Shown: positions 6,050-8,501 of the stretch, piece by piece
Position numbering within the stretch: the stretch's first letter is position 1
Layout: every line of letters begins with the position of its first letter
Source of the DNA: Kiritimatiellales bacterium
GTDB lineage: Bacteria; Verrucomicrobiota; Kiritimatiellia; Kiritimatiellales; Pontiellaceae
Reading direction: 5' to 3'
NCBI GenBank assembly: GCA_021734595.1
Contig: JAIPIO010000174.1
Location: 1 to 8,501 of the forward strand
DNA length: 8,501 bases
Translations under genes and position numbers: made by a program
Notes under the pieces: generated by a model
Told to the model about the DNA's origin: nothing
Databases searched by the model: none
The model's input: the letters and a program-made list of their open reading frames with translations, nothing else

Positions 6050-7459
6050 TCATTCTATGAGCAGCGGATTGAGGTTGAGCAGGTTTTCCATGGTTTTGGC
6101 ACCGCGCAGATATTCAAAGCGCCCTTTGAAGGTGGCAGTCATTTTCTTCAGGTTCTGAACCCGTTCGACTTCCGCTTCGTCTCCGGAATTGACTTTATAG
6201 TTGCTGGGAACCAGAAAGACATAGTGAATTTTCGGCGGTGCCAGATCCTTGGGCTTGTAGTTGAATGTTGCAACGGCCTTCACATGATCCATCACTTCAT
6301 CATATTCATAATGATTTCTGGGGCGCGGAGCCTGTTGAGGGATTTCCCAGTCCAATTCCTTCATGTAGGTGAACCAGTTATGGATGAATTTCTTGGGCAA
6401 GCCTTTTTCCGCGCGCGCCTTGTTCTCCACTTCCAGCATTTTCTTGGCCTTTTCGCGCTGGGCATCATATTCCGCGTCAGCCTTCTCGGCCTGTTCCATA
6501 CTCCAGCCCTCGGATTTCAGCCACTGCTCGCGGGTCTTGCCGGGATGGAACATCTCTTCCTGTCGCTTCTGTGAAATTTCCTGCCGGTTCCAGCCGGAAC
6601 CGAGGATGAAGATATTGTCCGGGGTCTGCTCCATGGCGGCCGTGGCACCCAGCGCCCAGTCGCGCGGCTCCTTGGCATAGACCGAATCGTACTCCCGGTT
6701 CGGTTTGTAATTTGCCTGCTTTTTCAGTGCGCCCACGCTGGCGGGGGTCTTGTTGATCGGATCAAACCAGGCCTTGAGTGCATCCCGGTTGGCTTCCGTA
6801 GCGGGCACCATCTGCGGTTTAAACATATACACCCAGCCGTTTTTGTTCCGTCCATCAAAAACGATTACATTAAACAGCGTGGCCGCCTTCATGCCACTCA
6901 CCATTTCAAAGAGCCGGTCCTTGACATACTGGTAGGTGTAGAATCCGCCCTTTGAATCGAGCAGCATGTCGTTGGAGGCATCGATCACAAACATCAGCTT
7001 TTCACCGCTGGACTTAACACCGAAAAAATTGACGCCGGAAACACCGAAACCAAGGCTGCCGGCTGCGCCCAAGCCGCTCAGATCGCGCTTGCCTGCGCCG
7101 GCACTGCCATAATCGTCCCCAAAGCCGGCACTGTCCATCCCCTTGCCTTTTGTCATATCTGGCAGCTCAAAAGCGGTCTGGCTGGCGGTGGACATGCGGG
7201 TTTTGACCTGCGGACGGCGGCTTTTCTTCTGCATGTTCTTTACTTTGACCGGCATCTGGAGCTGGCGGCGCTCGAGTTTCGGACGGTCGATGTTCTCCCC
7301 CGCAAACTCCGCCGCCTCCTTGTTGATCCAGCGCACCGCCACGATCGAGCCGGCCAGCAGAATAAACGCCACATGTATGGCCACGCTGATCGATGCGGCT
7401 TCCGCCTGCATAATCTGCATTCTGTGCTTCAGTGTTTTCGGCGGTTGCTTGTCCTTCAT
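6050..7459 (-). CDS. Membrane-anchored vWA-like protein, array copy D
   Basis: 469-residue paralogue closest to copy C: 18 differences in residues 1-290 but 25 in the next 100 (hand count). Same order of parts: basic tail, transmembrane helix about 22-43 with Ser25/His29, invariant basic segment 44-89, linker with GFGDDYGSAGAG, first vWA strand ending D160-A-S-N-D164, strand 4 N-I-F-I-L-G-S-G-W (282-290), insertion 292-385 with K-A-K-K-M-L-E-V-E-N and GLPKKF, and last strand K-I-H-Y-V-F-L-V-P. An in-frame ATG at 7495 would add 12 hydrophobic residues, but the ATG at 7459 matches the N-terminus of copies A-C and has GGGGAGG 10 bp upstream, and the extra codons overlap the candidate promoter. 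It lies 103 bp upstream of copy C. Function unknown. Confidence 0.9.
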   Translation of the reverse strand: MKDKQPPKTLKHRMQIMQAEAASISVAIHVAFILLAGSIVAVRWINKEAAEFAGENIDRPKLERRQLQMPVKVKNMQKKSRRPQVKTRMSTASQTAFELPDMTKGKGMDSAGFGDDYGSAGAGKRDLSGLGAAGSLGFGVSGVNFFGVKSSGEKLMFVIDASNDMLLDSKGGFYTYQYVKDRLFEMVSGMKAATLFNVIVFDGRNKNGWVYMFKPQMVPATEANRDALKAWFDPINKTPASVGALKKQANYKPNREYDSVYAKEPRDWALGATAAMEQTPDNIFILGSGWNRQEISQKRQEEMFHPGKTREQWLKSEGWSMEQAEKADAEYDAQREKAKKMLEVENKARAEKGLPKKFIHNWFTYMKELDWEIPQQAPRPRNHYEYDEVMDHVKAVATFNYKPKDLAPPKIHYVFLVPSNYKVNSGDEAEVERVQNLKKMTATFKGRFEYLRGAKTMENLLNLNPLLIE

Positions 7460-7469
7460 CCTTCCAATG

Positions 7470-7476
7470 CCTCCCC
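7470..7476 (-). promoter_or_regulatory. Ribosome binding site deciding the start of copy D
   Basis: The minus strand reads GGGGAGG, 10 bases before the ATG at 7459. It would lie inside the gene if the upstream ATG at 7495 were used, which favours the shorter form. Confidence 0.6.
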
Positions 7477-7490
7477 AGAAATAAGCAAGA

Positions 7491-7520
7491 AACATACATC
7501 ATCGTTTATGCTTTCGGCAA
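7491..7520 (-). promoter_or_regulatory. Candidate promoter for array copy D
   Basis: On the minus strand TTGCCG (7515-7520) is 18 bp upstream of TATGTT (7491-7496). It is a weaker -10 than those of the other copies, but the -35 has the same TTGC core and similar placement. Confidence 0.3.
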
Positions 7521-7560
7521 TGGCGAAAACGGCGGTTTATTTATGGCCTACCGGAAAATC

Positions 7561-8501
7561 TCAATCCACCAGCAGCGGATTCAGGCTGACTAGGTTTTCC
7601 ATGGTTTTGGCGCCGCGCAGGTATTCAAAGCGCCCTTTGTAGGTGCTGGTCATGTTCTTGATGTTCCGCACTTTTTCCATCTCGCTCTCCGTGCCCTGAT
7701 TGACCTTGTAATCGCTGGGGACGAGGAAGACATAATGGATTTTCGGCGGCCGCTGTTTTTTCGGGGTGTAATTGAATTGAGTGACCGTTTTCAGATGATC
7801 CATCACTTCATCATATTCATAATGCCCCCGCGGCCACGGTGGCGTTTGGGGAATTTCCCACTGCATCTCACGCATGTAGCTACGGATGTCATGGATAAAT
7901 TTTTTGGGCAGCCCCTTTTCCGCGCGGGCCTTGTTTTCCTGTTCAAGGACCTTTTTCGCCTTGTCGGCCACCACCTTAAACTCCGCCCTGGCCTTGTCTG
8001 CCCGTTCCTGGCTCCACCCCTCGGATTTCAGCCATTCCTCTATGGTTTTCCCGGGATGGAACAGCTCCGCCTGTCTTTGGCGCGAAATCCACTGCGCCCC
8101 CCAGCCCGACCCTAGGATGAAGATATTGTCAGGAGTCTGTTCCATCGCGGCCTGCGTCGCCTTTGTCCAGTCCCGTGGATCCGTCCCACACATAGTGTCA
8201 TATTCCGTACGCGGGGTGTAATTGGCCAGCTTATTGAAGGCCCCAACGCTAGCCGGATTGGCATTGATCGGTTTGAACCACGCCTTCATAGCCTCGCGGT
8301 TGGCTTCGGTGGCAGGCACCATTTGCTGTTGGAACATGTAGATTTTGCCGTTTCTGTTGATACTGTCGTAGACCATTACATTGAACAGCGTGGCGGCCTT
8401 CATGCCGTTCACCATTTCATAGAGCCGGTCTTTGACATATTGAAAGGTGTAGAAGCCCCCCTTCTTGTCCAGCAGCATATCCCGGGACCCGTCAATGAGG
8501 A
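7561..8501 (-). CDS. Membrane-anchored vWA-like protein, array copy E (5' part beyond window)
   Basis: The last 312 codons of a fifth paralogue; its anchor and linker lie beyond the right edge. The frame enters at L-I-D-G-S-R-D-M, the first vWA strand and its metal-site position (D-x-S-x-D, again without the final Ser), and stays open to TGA at 7561. An internal ATG at 8478 is only a conserved Met after this motif, not a start. It continues with LFNVMVYD, YMFQQQMVPATEAN (as in copy A), NYTPRTEYD then G-T-D (as in copy B), N-I-F-I-L-G-S-G-W, a helical insertion with W-L-K-S-E-G-W and K-A-K-K-V-L-E-Q-E-N, K-I-H-Y-V-F-L-V-P, and the C-terminal G-R-F-E-Y-L-R-G-A-K signature. The insertion most resembles copies C and D. 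It precedes copy D by 101 bp. Function unknown, as for the other copies. Confidence 0.9.
   Translation of the reverse strand, partial: LIDGSRDMLLDKKGGFYTFQYVKDRLYEMVNGMKAATLFNVMVYDSINRNGKIYMFQQQMVPATEANREAMKAWFKPINANPASVGAFNKLANYTPRTEYDTMCGTDPRDWTKATQAAMEQTPDNIFILGSGWGAQWISRQRQAELFHPGKTIEEWLKSEGWSQERADKARAEFKVVADKAKKVLEQENKARAEKGLPKKFIHDIRSYMREMQWEIPQTPPWPRGHYEYDEVMDHLKTVTQFNYTPKKQRPPKIHYVFLVPSDYKVNQGTESEMEKVRNIKNMTSTYKGRFEYLRGAKTMENLVSLNPLLVD

Larger units (their letters stand above)
1419..8501 (-). repeat. Head-to-tail array of five paralogous membrane-anchored vWA-like genes (copies A-E)
   Basis: Four complete genes and one partial gene of the same family follow each other in one orientation with gaps of 134, 140, 103 and 101 bp. 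All four complete copies align without gaps over about the first 100 residues. The common C-terminal signature is G-R-F-E-(Y/F)-L-x-G-(A/S)-K-(T/S)-M. Copies C and D are the closest pair (56 differences in 469 positions by hand count). No transposase or flanking direct repeat is visible, so tandem duplication by unequal crossing-over is the simplest origin. The array runs off the right edge. Confidence 0.95.

Noticed and set aside
5065..6060. 331-codon plus-strand open frame opposite copy C
   Set aside because: Antisense shadow of copy C and its leader; no ribosome site, no recognisable domain, and it ends in the C-D gap.
7460..7495. Longer N-terminus of copy D starting at ATG 7495
   Set aside because: The extra 12 residues are absent from the other copies, and the GGGGAGG ribosome site and candidate -10 lie within or at this stretch.
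7561..8478. Copy E as a short complete protein starting at ATG 8478
   Set aside because: The frame stays open to the window edge and upstream codons encode the conserved first vWA strand, so this is a truncated view of a full-length paralogue.
1419..8501. Phage, transposon or CRISPR-like origin of the repeated region
   Set aside because: The repeat unit is a whole gene with its own leader. No transposase, integrase, terminal inverted repeats or short direct repeats with spacers are visible.

Overview
The window comes from a bacterial chromosome of moderate, slightly GC-rich composition. Every gene I can support lies on the minus strand, so the reading order is from right to left. I place it tentatively in the PVC superphylum (Verrucomicrobiota, Kiritimatiellota, Lentisphaerota or Planctomycetota). 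This rests on family resemblance only: the large proteins carry a motif of the type 'FFG-(I/V)-K-x-x-G-E-K' running straight into a von Willebrand factor A (vWA) first strand, which I associate with membrane-anchored vWA proteins of those phyla. No rRNA or other marker is present to confirm it.

Right and centre (1419 to the right edge): a head-to-tail array of five paralogous genes, four complete (469, 477, 469 and 469 codons) and one cut by the window edge. They are called here copies A (1419-2828) to E (7561 to the edge). Each complete copy has a short basic cytoplasmic N-terminus, one transmembrane helix with a TonB-like S-x-x-x-H signature, a nearly invariant basic juxtamembrane segment, a variable Gly-rich linker, a vWA-like fold with degraded metal-site residues, and a charged helical insertion of roughly 95-105 residues splitting the fold. 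The copies are separated by 101-140 bp, and each gap holds a candidate promoter and ribosome binding site. The array continues beyond the right edge.

Left (1-1284): a flavodoxin-fold FMN-dependent NADH-azoreductase-like gene, followed 9 bp later by trpF (phosphoribosylanthranilate isomerase), whose last few codons are off the left edge. trpF contains two 15-base palindromic repeats inside its reading frame.

How they work together: azoR and trpF look co-transcribed but have no obvious pathway link. The array proteins are probably inner-membrane proteins with a common anchor and a diversified outer-face domain. The simplest model is several interchangeable vWA-like proteins docking on one shared membrane partner, possibly an ExbB/ExbD-type motor. 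No such partner is in the window, so this is inference. No RNA genes, CRISPR arrays, transposases or attachment sites were seen, and there is no gene-free stretch longer than 140 bp.
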